Assembly (NCBI RefSeq): GCF_000428845.1
Contig: NZ_AUAS01000016.1
Span: 1-64,000 of the forward strand
DNA from: Dyadobacter alkalitolerans DSM 23607
GTDB taxonomy: Bacteria > Bacteroidota > Bacteroidia > Cytophagales > Spirosomataceae
DNA: 64,000 nt
Direction: 5' to 3'
The notes beneath the pieces were generated by a model that had not been told where the DNA came from, made no database searches, and was given only the letters and a program-made list of their open reading frames with translations. Shown in pieces: positions 25,377 through 33,081 of the stretch (the first letter of the stretch is position 1; each line of letters starts with the position of its first letter). Both the position numbers and the translations under genes were made by a program.

Positions 25377-26300
25377 ATGCGAAAAAACAGTCCAGCAAGC
25401 TATTTCTTGCTTTTTATTGCGGTCCTTGTAATTACTTCTTGCAGTAAGTTCTCGAAGTTACAAAAGACTGGTACGGATCAGGAAAAGTATGATGCCGCGA
25501 TGTCTTATTACAAAAAGGGGGATTTTTATCGTTCCGGCCTACTTTTTGAAGAACTCATTCCATTGTTAAAAGGAAGTACAGAATCCGAGTTGGCGCAGTT
25601 TTACTATGCGTATACTCAGTACCAGCAAGGACAGTACAATACGAGTCAGTTTTTGTTCAAAAAGTTCTTTGATACCTACGCTCGAAGCGATTACGCACAG
25701 GAAGCATTGTATATGCATGCTTTTTCCCTGTATAAGGATTCGTCGCCGTACAACCTAGACCAGACCAGTACATTCACAGCGATTTCGGCTATGCAGGATT
25801 TTATCAATGCATATCCTGAAAGCCCTTTCCGCGAAGAGTGTACGCGTTATATATTGGAACTGCGCGCAAAGCTTGAACGCAAAGCATATGAAAGAGCCCG
25901 TTTATATCACAAGATCAGCGATTTCAATGCAATGTCGATGAAGTCGGCCGTAATATCGATTGAGAACTTCCGTAAGGATTTTCCAGATTCGAAATACAAT
26001 GAAGAACTTGCATTTTTGAAGGTGGAATCACAGTACAATCTAGCCACCAACAGTTTTAGTTCGAAGCAAAAGGAACGTTATCAGGACGTTTTGAAGTTTT
26101 ATCAGGAGCTGATCGATAAATATCCGACAGGAAAATATAACCGTGATGCGGAAAGAATGTTTGACGAAAGCCAAAAGCAAATCGATGTCATTGCAAAAGC
26201 CGAAGTGGAACGTCAGAAACAACTTGAAACGCAGCCCGACCCAGCCAACAAGCCGACGAAAGTAACGACGCCGGCTATTACAGAACCGAAAGGACAGTAG
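25377..26300 (+). CDS. bamD: Outer membrane assembly lipoprotein BamD
   Basis: 307 residues; signal peptide with lipobox (LLFIAVLVITSC) and then TPR-like repeats: DAAMSYYKKGDFYRSGLLFE, FYYAYTQYQQGQYNTSQFLF, ALYMHAFSLYKDSSPYNLDQ and LIDKYPTGKYNRDAERMFDE. BamD joins BamA in the machine that inserts beta-barrel proteins in the outer membrane. The C-terminal tail is Lys/Gln/Pro rich. Start at 25377 rather than 25338 because the latter lies inside a terminator. It is followed by rpoZ after 43 bases and the two probably share an mRNA ending at 26671-26708. Confidence 0.92.
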   Translation: MRKNSPASYFLLFIAVLVITSCSKFSKLQKTGTDQEKYDAAMSYYKKGDFYRSGLLFEELIPLLKGSTESELAQFYYAYTQYQQGQYNTSQFLFKKFFDTYARSDYAQEALYMHAFSLYKDSSPYNLDQTSTFTAISAMQDFINAYPESPFREECTRYILELRAKLERKAYERARLYHKISDFNAMSMKSAVISIENFRKDFPDSKYNEELAFLKVESQYNLATNSFSSKQKERYQDVLKFYQELIDKYPTGKYNRDAERMFDESQKQIDVIAKAEVERQKQLETQPDPANKPTKVTTPAITEPKGQ

Positions 26301-26343
26301 TTCTTTCATTTAGATTTTAATTTTAACTAATATCACCATAAGT

Positions 26344-26655
26344 ATGGCAACCAATCCATCAATCATTACCCGGGATACCGATAAGATCGCAGACGTAACT
26401 GGTAACCTATACGAATCAGTTTCTGTAATCTCCAAAAGAGCCCGTCAGATTTCGAGCAAGATGAAGGAAGAGCTTAACAATAAGCTTGCTGAATTTGCTT
26501 CTGGCGTAGACAACCTGGAAGAAGTGTTTGAAAACAGGGAGCAAATTGAAATTTCCAAGTTTTACGAGCGTATGCCAAAAGCAGGAAGCATTTCAATAGA
26601 TGAATTCATCGAAGGAAAAACTTACCACGCTTACCGCGATACAACGGAAGAATAA
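26344..26655 (+). CDS. rpoZ: DNA-directed RNA polymerase omega subunit
   Basis: A 103-residue protein of the RPB6/omega family as found in Bacteroidota: NLYESVSVISKRARQISSKM is the helix that contacts the beta-prime subunit, and EFIEGKTYHAYRDT ends the fold. It sits between bamD and coaBC, the usual place in this phylum. The length is normal and the frame clean. Omega helps assemble and stabilise RNA polymerase. Confidence 0.9.
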   Translation: MATNPSIITRDTDKIADVTGNLYESVSVISKRARQISSKMKEELNNKLAEFASGVDNLEEVFENREQIEISKFYERMPKAGSISIDEFIEGKTYHAYRDTTEE

Positions 26656-26670
26656 AAATTGATTTCATTC

Positions 26671-26708
26671 AAAAGCCAGCCGCAAAAATTGTTTTGCGGC
26701 TGGCTTTT
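26671..26708 (+). terminator. Strong Rho-independent terminator after rpoZ
   Basis: 17-bp perfect stem, 26671-26687 with 26692-26708, loop of four, ending in TTTT. It separates bamD-rpoZ from coaBC. On the other strand the A-rich start gives a T run as well, so it could act both ways. Confidence 0.88.
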
Positions 26709-26797
26709 CATTTACAGGCTTTAAATGTTACACTTATCTCTGTAACTTTATGCCAGACAGGAGTCCTTCCGAATTGACCACCCAAAGCCATTGAAGT

Positions 26798-28006
26798 TTG
26801 AATCTTAAAGGTAAAAAGATACTCGTTGCCGTCTCAGGCAGCATTGCCGCATATAAATCTGCCCTTCTTGTCAGGCTTTTGGTAAAAGCCGGATCTGATG
26901 TTCAAGTGGTTATGACAGAGTCGGCAAAGGAATTTATTACCCCGCTTACCTTATCCGTCTTATCTAAAAAACCTGTATTAAGCGTATTTACGGACCGCCA
27001 GGACGGAACATGGAATAACCATGTGGAGCTTGGACTCTGGGCGGATGCGATCATCGTTGCTCCTGCGACCGCACGCACGCTGGCAAAATGCGCCATCGGC
27101 AACTGTGACGATCTGTTAACAGCCGTTTATTTGTCGGCCCGCTGTCCTGTTTTCTTTGCGCCTGCCATGGACGTGGATATGTATCAGCATCCGTCGACGA
27201 AGCACAACATTGATACATTACTTCGCTTCGGTAATCACTTTATCGAGCCCGAACACGGTGAGCTGGCCAGTGGTTTGATTGGAGATGGTCGTCTTGCCGA
27301 GCCAGAGGCAATCATAAAAGTTTTAGGCAGCTTTTTTGCAAGAAAACCCATCGCTTCCGGAAAGCGCGTGCTAATTACTGCCGGCCCCACCGTAGAGGCA
27401 ATTGATCCGGTTCGTTACATCAGCAACCGCTCGTCAGGGAAAATGGGTTATGCAATTGCAGCAGCCTTTGCCTCCGCAGGAGCACAAGTTACGCTTGTGA
27501 GCGGGCCTACCAGCCTGCCGGTGCCCGAACCGACGGTGAAGCGCGTCAATGTACAGAGCGCAAATGAAATGTATAAAGTCACTTCCGAACATTTTAAAGA
27601 GAGCGACGTGGTTATATTTGCTGCTGCCGTTGCTGACTACACAACAAAGGTTATAGCCGAGCATAAGATCAAGAAGCAAGGCCAGGAAATGACCCTGGAT
27701 CTGGTCAAAACGCAGGATATTGCTGGGACATTGGGAAAAACCAAAAAGGAAAACCAGTTGCTGATCGGGTTTGCATTGGAGACAGAGAATGAAATGGAGT
27801 ATGCAATGGACAAGTTACTGCGCAAAAACTTTGACTTCATCATTCTGAATTCACTGAATGATCCGGGTGCTGGCTTTGCACACGATACCAACAAAATAAC
27901 CGTTATTGACAAAGGGAAAAATGTGAAACATTTCGATCTTAAAAACAAAGATGAAGTAGCGCAGGACATCCTGAACATTGTCTTAAATAAATGGAGTGAA
28001 GCATGA
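26798..28006 (+). CDS. coaBC: Bifunctional phosphopantothenoylcysteine decarboxylase/synthetase
   Basis: 402 residues; the flavin-dependent CoaC part (AVSGSIAAYKSALLVRLL, GNCDDLLTAVYL, CPVFFAPAMDVDMYQHPS) is followed by the CoaB part (RVLITAGPTVEAIDPVRYIS, SGKMGYAIAAAF, AAAVADYTTK, LIGFALETE). It makes phosphopantetheine from phosphopantothenate and cysteine, two steps of coenzyme A synthesis. Start codon is TTG at 26798: an in-frame TGA lies at 26792 and there is no ATG before the first strand. The ATGA at 28003 couples it to the next gene. Confidence 0.93.
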   Translation: MNLKGKKILVAVSGSIAAYKSALLVRLLVKAGSDVQVVMTESAKEFITPLTLSVLSKKPVLSVFTDRQDGTWNNHVELGLWADAIIVAPATARTLAKCAIGNCDDLLTAVYLSARCPVFFAPAMDVDMYQHPSTKHNIDTLLRFGNHFIEPEHGELASGLIGDGRLAEPEAIIKVLGSFFARKPIASGKRVLITAGPTVEAIDPVRYISNRSSGKMGYAIAAAFASAGAQVTLVSGPTSLPVPEPTVKRVNVQSANEMYKVTSEHFKESDVVIFAAAVADYTTKVIAEHKIKKQGQEMTLDLVKTQDIAGTLGKTKKENQLLIGFALETENEMEYAMDKLLRKNFDFIILNSLNDPGAGFAHDTNKITVIDKGKNVKHFDLKNKDEVAQDILNIVLNKWSEA

Positions 28007-28920
28007 AAAATATTTGGGTTTGGTTGCTCTTACTGGTGGCCTGGACACATTCTGTACAATCGCTGGCGCAGGAGTTCCAGTTCTCGGTGAATCTTAATTA
28101 CGAGCAGCTGGTAGCACAGCAAAAGACTGATCCACAGTCTATGGCGCAGCTTCAAACTTATATGAATGATTTTTTGAACAATACACGCTGGACCAACGAC
28201 GAGTTCGGGAAAGAGGAAAAAATCAAATGCAAGCTCAATGTAAACCTGACGCGCTCACTCAATCAGGGCGCCTATGAAGGGAATGCACAATTGGTTGTAT
28301 CAAGGCCTGTTTACAATTCAAATTACGAGACAGTTCTTTTTACATATGTTGACAAAAACTTCACCTTCAATTACTTACCCAACACGCCCCTTTATTTTAA
28401 CGAAAATAACTACACCGAAGAGCTTCCCTACATTCTGGCATTTTACGCGAATGTAGCGTTGATCTTTGACTACGATTCTTTCAGCAAGCTGGGCGGGGCA
28501 CCTTATGTTCAGAAGGCTTTTAACCTTGTGAATCAGGCTCGTAACTCCTCCCCTAATAAACGCGGCTGGGATTCCAATGGTGACTCGCGGAATCGTTACT
28601 GGCTTGTAGAAAACCTGATGAGCCAGCAATTCACGCCGTTCCGGGAAGGCATGTATAAATATTACCGCCTTGGGCTCGACGTTGCCACTCAGAATCCGGC
28701 GGAGACCCGCGCAAAAGTGCTGGAAGTGCTCAATACAGCAAAGGAAGTCAATCAGTTACGGCCTGCCAGTGTGGTAATCAACTCTTTTTTCGATTCAAAA
28801 TCCGATGAGCTTTACCGGATCCTGATAGAGGCGCAGCCCGAGGAACGTGCGAAAGCTTATACGCTTCTGGTCGGGCTGGATCCTAGCAAAACGCAATTAT
28901 ATCAACGTCTCTCCTTATAA
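28003..28920 (+). CDS. DUF4835 family secreted protein
   Basis: A 305-residue protein with signal peptide (WVWLLLLVAWTHSVQSLAQ) and regions FSVNLNYEQL, NDFLNNTRWTNDEFG, YFNENNYTEELPYILAFYAN and RGWDSNGDSRNRYWLVENLM that mark the Bacteroidota-specific DUF4835. It is found between coaBC and recN across the phylum and should be periplasmic; nobody has given it a firm function to my knowledge. Translation is coupled to coaBC by an ATGA overlap. Confidence 0.85.
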   Translation: MKNIWVWLLLLVAWTHSVQSLAQEFQFSVNLNYEQLVAQQKTDPQSMAQLQTYMNDFLNNTRWTNDEFGKEEKIKCKLNVNLTRSLNQGAYEGNAQLVVSRPVYNSNYETVLFTYVDKNFTFNYLPNTPLYFNENNYTEELPYILAFYANVALIFDYDSFSKLGGAPYVQKAFNLVNQARNSSPNKRGWDSNGDSRNRYWLVENLMSQQFTPFREGMYKYYRLGLDVATQNPAETRAKVLEVLNTAKEVNQLRPASVVINSFFDSKSDELYRILIEAQPEERAKAYTLLVGLDPSKTQLYQRLSL

Positions 28921-28960
28921 ACCATCGCACTTCCCCTTCAAATCGTTTCAGTGATTTCTT

Positions 28961-29185
28961 ATGAGTAAAAGATTAATACGCATCTCTTCCAAAGACATTT
29001 TTGCTTCACTCGAAAAGTTGCTTAAAATAGAAATCAACGCAGTTTTGAATAATGGGAACACGCATTTTGGCAAACTTGAATCCTTTACAAACGAAAGTTT
29101 GCTGATCCGAGACCCGCGTAATCACACGCACCTCATTCCATTGCCATCGCTTTATGAGATCGTGTATGATGCCAACTCGAAATGA
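28961..29185 (+). CDS. Small protein with an Sm/Hfq-like strand pattern
   Basis: 74 residues: a short N-terminal helix (SSKDIFASLEKLLK), then INAVLNNGNTHFGKLESFTN, SLLIRDPRNHTHLIPLPSLY and EIVYD. The spacing NG-x4-G-x-L-x-S-F, then LLIRD and a final hydrophobic strand resembles the Sm1 and Sm2 motifs of Hfq/LSm proteins. Hfq is not generally found in Bacteroidota, so this may be an LSm-like RNA binder or just a small SH3-like barrel. It lies between DUF4835 and recN, same strand. The fold call is an inference. Confidence 0.5.
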   Translation: MSKRLIRISSKDIFASLEKLLKIEINAVLNNGNTHFGKLESFTNESLLIRDPRNHTHLIPLPSLYEIVYDANSK

Positions 29186-29254
29186 GCCGGCAAAACCAGG
29201 ACACGAATGGTTATATTTCCTAATTGTTGATCTGATGACTATATTCGTATAGAT

Positions 29255-30916
29255 ATGCTTTCGAATTTACTTATAAAAAATTACGCGCTCATTAAGCAAC
29301 TGGAAATGTCGCCAGATCCCGGACTAAACATCATTACGGGTGAGACGGGGGCTGGAAAGTCGATCATGCTGGGCGCAATAGGCTTACTTCTGGGCAATCG
29401 GGCCGATGTAAAATCACTTTACGATTCCAGTGAAAAATGTGTGATAGAAGGCAGTTTTAATCTTTCCGGCTATGACCTTGCCCCTAATTTTGAAGATGAA
29501 AATGTCGATTATTCTGATGAGTGCATCATCCGCCGTGAAATTTCTGTGGCTGGCAAATCGCGCGCATTCGTAAATGATACGCCGGTCAATCTGGAATCGT
29601 TGAAGCGGATCGGCAGCCAGCTGCTTGACATTCACTCGCAGCACGATTCGGTGATGCTTGGCAACAATGAATTTCAGCTGCGCGTGGTGGATTCATTTGC
29701 CGATAATGCACAACTGCTTAAAGCATATCAGCAGGATTTTTCGGCATATAAGGATGCAACACGGGCCTTTGAAACGCTTCAACAAGAAGCGGGTAAGCTC
29801 CGGAAAGAGTTTGATTACGACCAGTTTCTCTTTCAGGAATTAAACAACGCCAAGCTGGTTTCTGACGAGCAGGAGAAGCTGGAAGTTGAGTTAAACATTC
29901 TGGAAAATGCAGTAGAGATCCGCGAAAAACTGCAACTCGCTTACACATTACTAGATAACCCCGATAATTCCATCCTTGAACTGCTGAAAAATGCGGCTAA
30001 CGCAATAGGTCAGGCCGCCAGGCTCGTTCCTGTATATGACGCCATCCGTGAGCGCGTGCAAAGCACATTGATAGAACTGCGCGATATAGCTGACGAGATC
30101 GACCAGGCAAACAGCTCCGTGGATATTGATCAGGGACGTGCCGAAATAGTTCAGGAGCGCTTGGACCTGATATATACATTGCTCAAAAAACATCAGGTAA
30201 ACACTGTTGAGCAGTTGCTTCAAATTGAAGAAGAATTGCAGCGTAAGCTCAGCATTGTTCTGAACCTGGATGATGACCTGGTTAAAGCGGAAAAAGCTGC
30301 GGTTCAGGCGAAAGAGGCGATGCTCAAAAGTGCCAGAATCCTTTCAGAAAAGCGGCGAAAAGTTACCAAAGCAATAGAAACGCTGATTTTGGAAAGACTT
30401 TCGGAACTGGGAATCCCAAACGCAAGTTTATCTATACAGGTAACAGAAACATTGCCGACAGCTAATGGCCTGGATTCGGTGGCGTTTCTTTTCAGCGGCA
30501 ACAAAGGTGTTGTCCCGCAAGAATTGAAGCAAGTTGCTTCGGGCGGCGAGTTCTCCAGATTAATGATGGTGATCAAATACATTCTTGCAGATAAACGAAT
30601 GCTTCCCACGATCATTTTTGATGAGATTGATACGGGTGTTTCGGGTGAAATTGCAAGAAAAATGGGCAAAATGATGCAGAATATGGCGCATAACCATCAG
30701 ATTATTGCCATTACACACTTACATCAAATTGCCAGCAGCGGCAATGCGCATTACTTTGTTTACAAGGATCATTCTTCTGAAAAAACCGTCAGTAAAATAA
30801 AAAAACTCACCGTAGACGAGCGTGTGCAGGAAATTGCGCAAATGATCGGCGGGCATAATCCATCCGATTCTGTGCTGGTCAATGCACGCGAAATGATTCT
30901 GAAAGAACAAAATTAG
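29255..30916 (+). CDS. recN: DNA repair protein RecN
   Basis: 553 residues of an SMC-like ABC ATPase: Walker A NIITGETGAGKSIMLGAIG near residue 30, a long coiled-coil middle (about 150-360), then signature ASGGEFSRLMM, Walker B TIIFDEIDTGVSGEIARKMG and the His switch ITHLHQIAS. RecN acts early in double-strand break repair. The length is typical. TATATTCG at 29240-29247 resembles a -7 element 8 bases before the ATG, so its own promoter with almost no leader is possible. Confidence 0.93.
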   Translation: MLSNLLIKNYALIKQLEMSPDPGLNIITGETGAGKSIMLGAIGLLLGNRADVKSLYDSSEKCVIEGSFNLSGYDLAPNFEDENVDYSDECIIRREISVAGKSRAFVNDTPVNLESLKRIGSQLLDIHSQHDSVMLGNNEFQLRVVDSFADNAQLLKAYQQDFSAYKDATRAFETLQQEAGKLRKEFDYDQFLFQELNNAKLVSDEQEKLEVELNILENAVEIREKLQLAYTLLDNPDNSILELLKNAANAIGQAARLVPVYDAIRERVQSTLIELRDIADEIDQANSSVDIDQGRAEIVQERLDLIYTLLKKHQVNTVEQLLQIEEELQRKLSIVLNLDDDLVKAEKAAVQAKEAMLKSARILSEKRRKVTKAIETLILERLSELGIPNASLSIQVTETLPTANGLDSVAFLFSGNKGVVPQELKQVASGGEFSRLMMVIKYILADKRMLPTIIFDEIDTGVSGEIARKMGKMMQNMAHNHQIIAITHLHQIASSGNAHYFVYKDHSSEKTVSKIKKLTVDERVQEIAQMIGGHNPSDSVLVNAREMILKEQN

Positions 30917-30961
30917 GCCAACAGCATTTTCGAAATACAATACATATAACCTCCCAAACTA

Positions 30962-31399
30962 ATGAAATACTCAATTCTATCCGTGTTAGTTCTGGCACTT
31001 TTGTCAGGATGCGGCACAGAAGGCAAACAAGATAAGGCCTCCGAGCTGGAAACAGAAGTGATGACGATTCACGATGAAGTGATGCCGCAAATGGATCAGA
31101 TCATGACATTGAAATCAAAGTTATCCAAGAAAATTCAGCATATGGATAGCTTGCAAAACGAAGGCATCAGCAGCAATACCATCGCCGAAGAACGCATGAA
31201 AGCTGTGGATCTGAATCAGAAACTAAATGAATCAGATAAGCTGATGATGAGCTGGATGCATGCTTACCGAGGTGATTCTGCCAAGAAATTAAAGCCTGAA
31301 AGTGCGATCCAGTATTTTGAGAGCGAAAAGGAAAAGATTCTGCAAGTAAAACAGGTAACATTAAAGTCCATTCAGGAAGCGCAAACATTTTTGGAGTAA
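30962..31399 (+). CDS. Hypothetical lipoprotein with helical coiled-coil body
   Basis: 145 residues; signal peptide and lipobox (SVLVLALLSGC, Cys at about residue 17), then an almost wholly helical mature part: VMTIHDEVMPQMDQIMTLKS, KLSKKIQHMDSLQNEG. Similar short helical lipoproteins often sit beside SCO genes in this phylum (recollection). The gap to the SCO gene is 6 bases, so both are co-transcribed. Confidence 0.65.
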   Translation: MKYSILSVLVLALLSGCGTEGKQDKASELETEVMTIHDEVMPQMDQIMTLKSKLSKKIQHMDSLQNEGISSNTIAEERMKAVDLNQKLNESDKLMMSWMHAYRGDSAKKLKPESAIQYFESEKEKILQVKQVTLKSIQEAQTFLE

Positions 31400-31405
31400 C
31401 AGGTT

Positions 31406-32062
31406 ATGAAACAAGGAAATAAGACCATTCATATATATACGTTCGTTCTCGCTGCATTCATTTTGGGCGTGCTTAGCTGCAAAGACGATAAGAAGCTGCC
31501 GATTCTCGGAGAACGCGATGCGGTCAAGAAAATGGTTGATGGGAAGGAAGTTGTTGATACGGTGTATAATACTATTCCCGCTTTTTCATTTGTTAATCAG
31601 GAAGGTGACACCGTTTCCGAAAAAATCGTGGAAGGGAAAATCTATGTTGCAGATTTTTTCTTTACAACCTGCCCCACCATTTGTCCCGTGATGAAGCGGC
31701 AAATGATAAAGGTTTATGATCAATACAAGGGCAATCCGCAAGTAATGATCCTCTCCCACTCTATCGATCCGGATCACGACACGCCCCAGGTTTTAAAGAA
31801 ATTTGCAGGTGATTTGGGCATCGAAGGCAATCAATGGCAATTTCTGACTGGCAATAAAGAGAAGATTTTTGAAATTGGTCAGACAAATTATCTGGTCACG
31901 GCAAAAGAAGACAAGACGGCTGACGGCGGATACATTCACGGCGGGGCTTTTATCCTGATCGATAAGGACAAGCGGGTAAGAGGCATGTATGATGGCACAA
32001 CGGAGGAAGGAACCCAGAAGCTGATTGCCGATATGAAGATATTACTCGACGAATATAAATAG
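31406..32062 (+). CDS. SCO1/SenC family copper chaperone-type lipoprotein
   Basis: 218 residues with a lipobox-like signal (ILGVLSC) and a thioredoxin-like fold. The copper-binding CxxxC is present in TTCPTICPVMKRQM, with the matching His in YIHGGAFILIDKDKR. SCO proteins deliver copper to the CuA site of cytochrome oxidases or act as redox switches. Lying between a helical lipoprotein and a monohaem cytochrome c, it suits an envelope respiratory role. No oxidase subunits are in the window. Confidence 0.88.
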   Translation: MKQGNKTIHIYTFVLAAFILGVLSCKDDKKLPILGERDAVKKMVDGKEVVDTVYNTIPAFSFVNQEGDTVSEKIVEGKIYVADFFFTTCPTICPVMKRQMIKVYDQYKGNPQVMILSHSIDPDHDTPQVLKKFAGDLGIEGNQWQFLTGNKEKIFEIGQTNYLVTAKEDKTADGGYIHGGAFILIDKDKRVRGMYDGTTEEGTQKLIADMKILLDEYK

Positions 32063-32078
32063 TCAGTCACCTCCCGTT

Positions 32079-32495
32079 TTGATGATCAAACCAGCGATTA
32101 TTCTTCTGTCAGTTATCGCCCTGTTTTCCTGCCAAAATGCATCTGAGCTAAAAAGTGAGCAGTATTTTGTTGAAGGATATCAGCTTTACACAACCTATTG
32201 TGCCAATTGCCATCAGGCTGATGGCAAGGGAATGGCTAACCTTTATCCGCCGCTGGCAACGTCTGCCAGACTCGGCGATAAATCAGCCATTGCTTGCATT
32301 ATCAGAAACGGGATGAAAGGCACTATTCTGGTCGACGGCAAAGAATTTAACCGGCCTATGCCCGCCAATCCTAAATTGACAGAGATCGAAATTGCTGAGC
32401 TGGTCAGCTTTCTCGGTATGAAATGGGGTAAAGACAGCGTATATACACCTATTGAAACTGTACAAGCTGCATTAAAGAATTGCAAGGAATATTAA
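32079..32495 (+). CDS. Monohaem cytochrome c lipoprotein
   Basis: 138 residues: lipobox (LLSVIALFSC), then the haem site TYCANCHQADGKG and the axial Met in RPMPANPKLTE, as in class I cytochromes c. It would carry electrons at the membrane surface and pairs with the SCO gene 16 bases upstream. Its stop codon interlocks with the stop of lptC on the opposite strand (overlap of 4 bases). Confidence 0.87.
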   Translation: MMIKPAIILLSVIALFSCQNASELKSEQYFVEGYQLYTTYCANCHQADGKGMANLYPPLATSARLGDKSAIACIIRNGMKGTILVDGKEFNRPMPANPKLTEIEIAELVSFLGMKWGKDSVYTPIETVQAALKNCKEY

Positions 32496-33073
32496 GGAGC
32501 GCCGCTGAATTTATAGATTCCGGTTGCCTTTCGAAATTTAATGCGTGTAAAATCCTGCTCGGCATCCATGCCGATCGCATTGGTAACTTCCGAAGTTCGT
32601 TTGTTAATAACTGAAAGCGGCTTTTCAGTAAAGACTTTTCGCGTACGCGGGCTCCAGTTAAGCTCGGTAGTGGTAAGCAACTCTTCCGTTTCCGACTTCA
32701 CTACGCGCACATTTCCTTTTACAATGTAAACGTCAGCTGCTTTGTCGTAATGTCCCGAATCGGAACGCAGGCGTGTCACGATGGTGCCCGTTGTATCATA
32801 AAAATTAATGTTGATCGTATCGGGGAAAACTTGTGCTTCGTTTTGATAAGCGAGGCGCTTTGGCGTTTTCATCACCACTTTCAGCTTTCCCTGCTCGCTG
32901 TATTTTACTTCAACATCATTGACAAGTTCGAGCGGGCCGGTATATAACGCACCGACTTTGTTTTGTTTACCTTCGCAGGCAGCCAGCATCCACACAGCCA
33001 GCACAATAAGATAAAAAGGAGATAAAAATTTATCTCCTTTTCGTATTTGCTTGAAGATCAATGCGATTCGCAT
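32492..33073 (-). CDS. lptC: LPS export protein LptC
   Basis: 193 residues with a hydrophobic N-terminus and a possible lipobox (LAVWMLAAC). The single OstA-like domain shows LELVNDVEVKYSEQGKLKVV, LRSDSGHYDKAADVYIVKGN, VRVVKSETEELLTTTELNW and KPLSVINKRTSEVTNAIGMD, the LptC pattern. LptC links the inner membrane LptBFG pump with the LPS bridge. An exact 13-bp inverted repeat (33014-33041) lies in codons about 11-20. The upstream gene ends 8 bases before. Confidence 0.85.
   Translation of the reverse strand: MRIALIFKQIRKGDKFLSPFYLIVLAVWMLAACEGKQNKVGALYTGPLELVNDVEVKYSEQGKLKVVMKTPKRLAYQNEAQVFPDTININFYDTTGTIVTRLRSDSGHYDKAADVYIVKGNVRVVKSETEELLTTTELNWSPRTRKVFTEKPLSVINKRTSEVTNAIGMDAEQDFTRIKFRKATGIYKFSGAP
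33014..33041 (-). repeat. Perfect 13-bp inverted repeat inside the start of lptC
   Basis: Arms 33014-33026 and 33029-33041 around two bases. In the mRNA (minus strand) the arms contain the Shine-Dalgarno-like AAGGAGA, so the sequence could fold into a hairpin in codons about 11-20. It may be a coincidence of AT-rich coding. Confidence 0.5.
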
Positions 33074-33081
33074 GTCTGATT

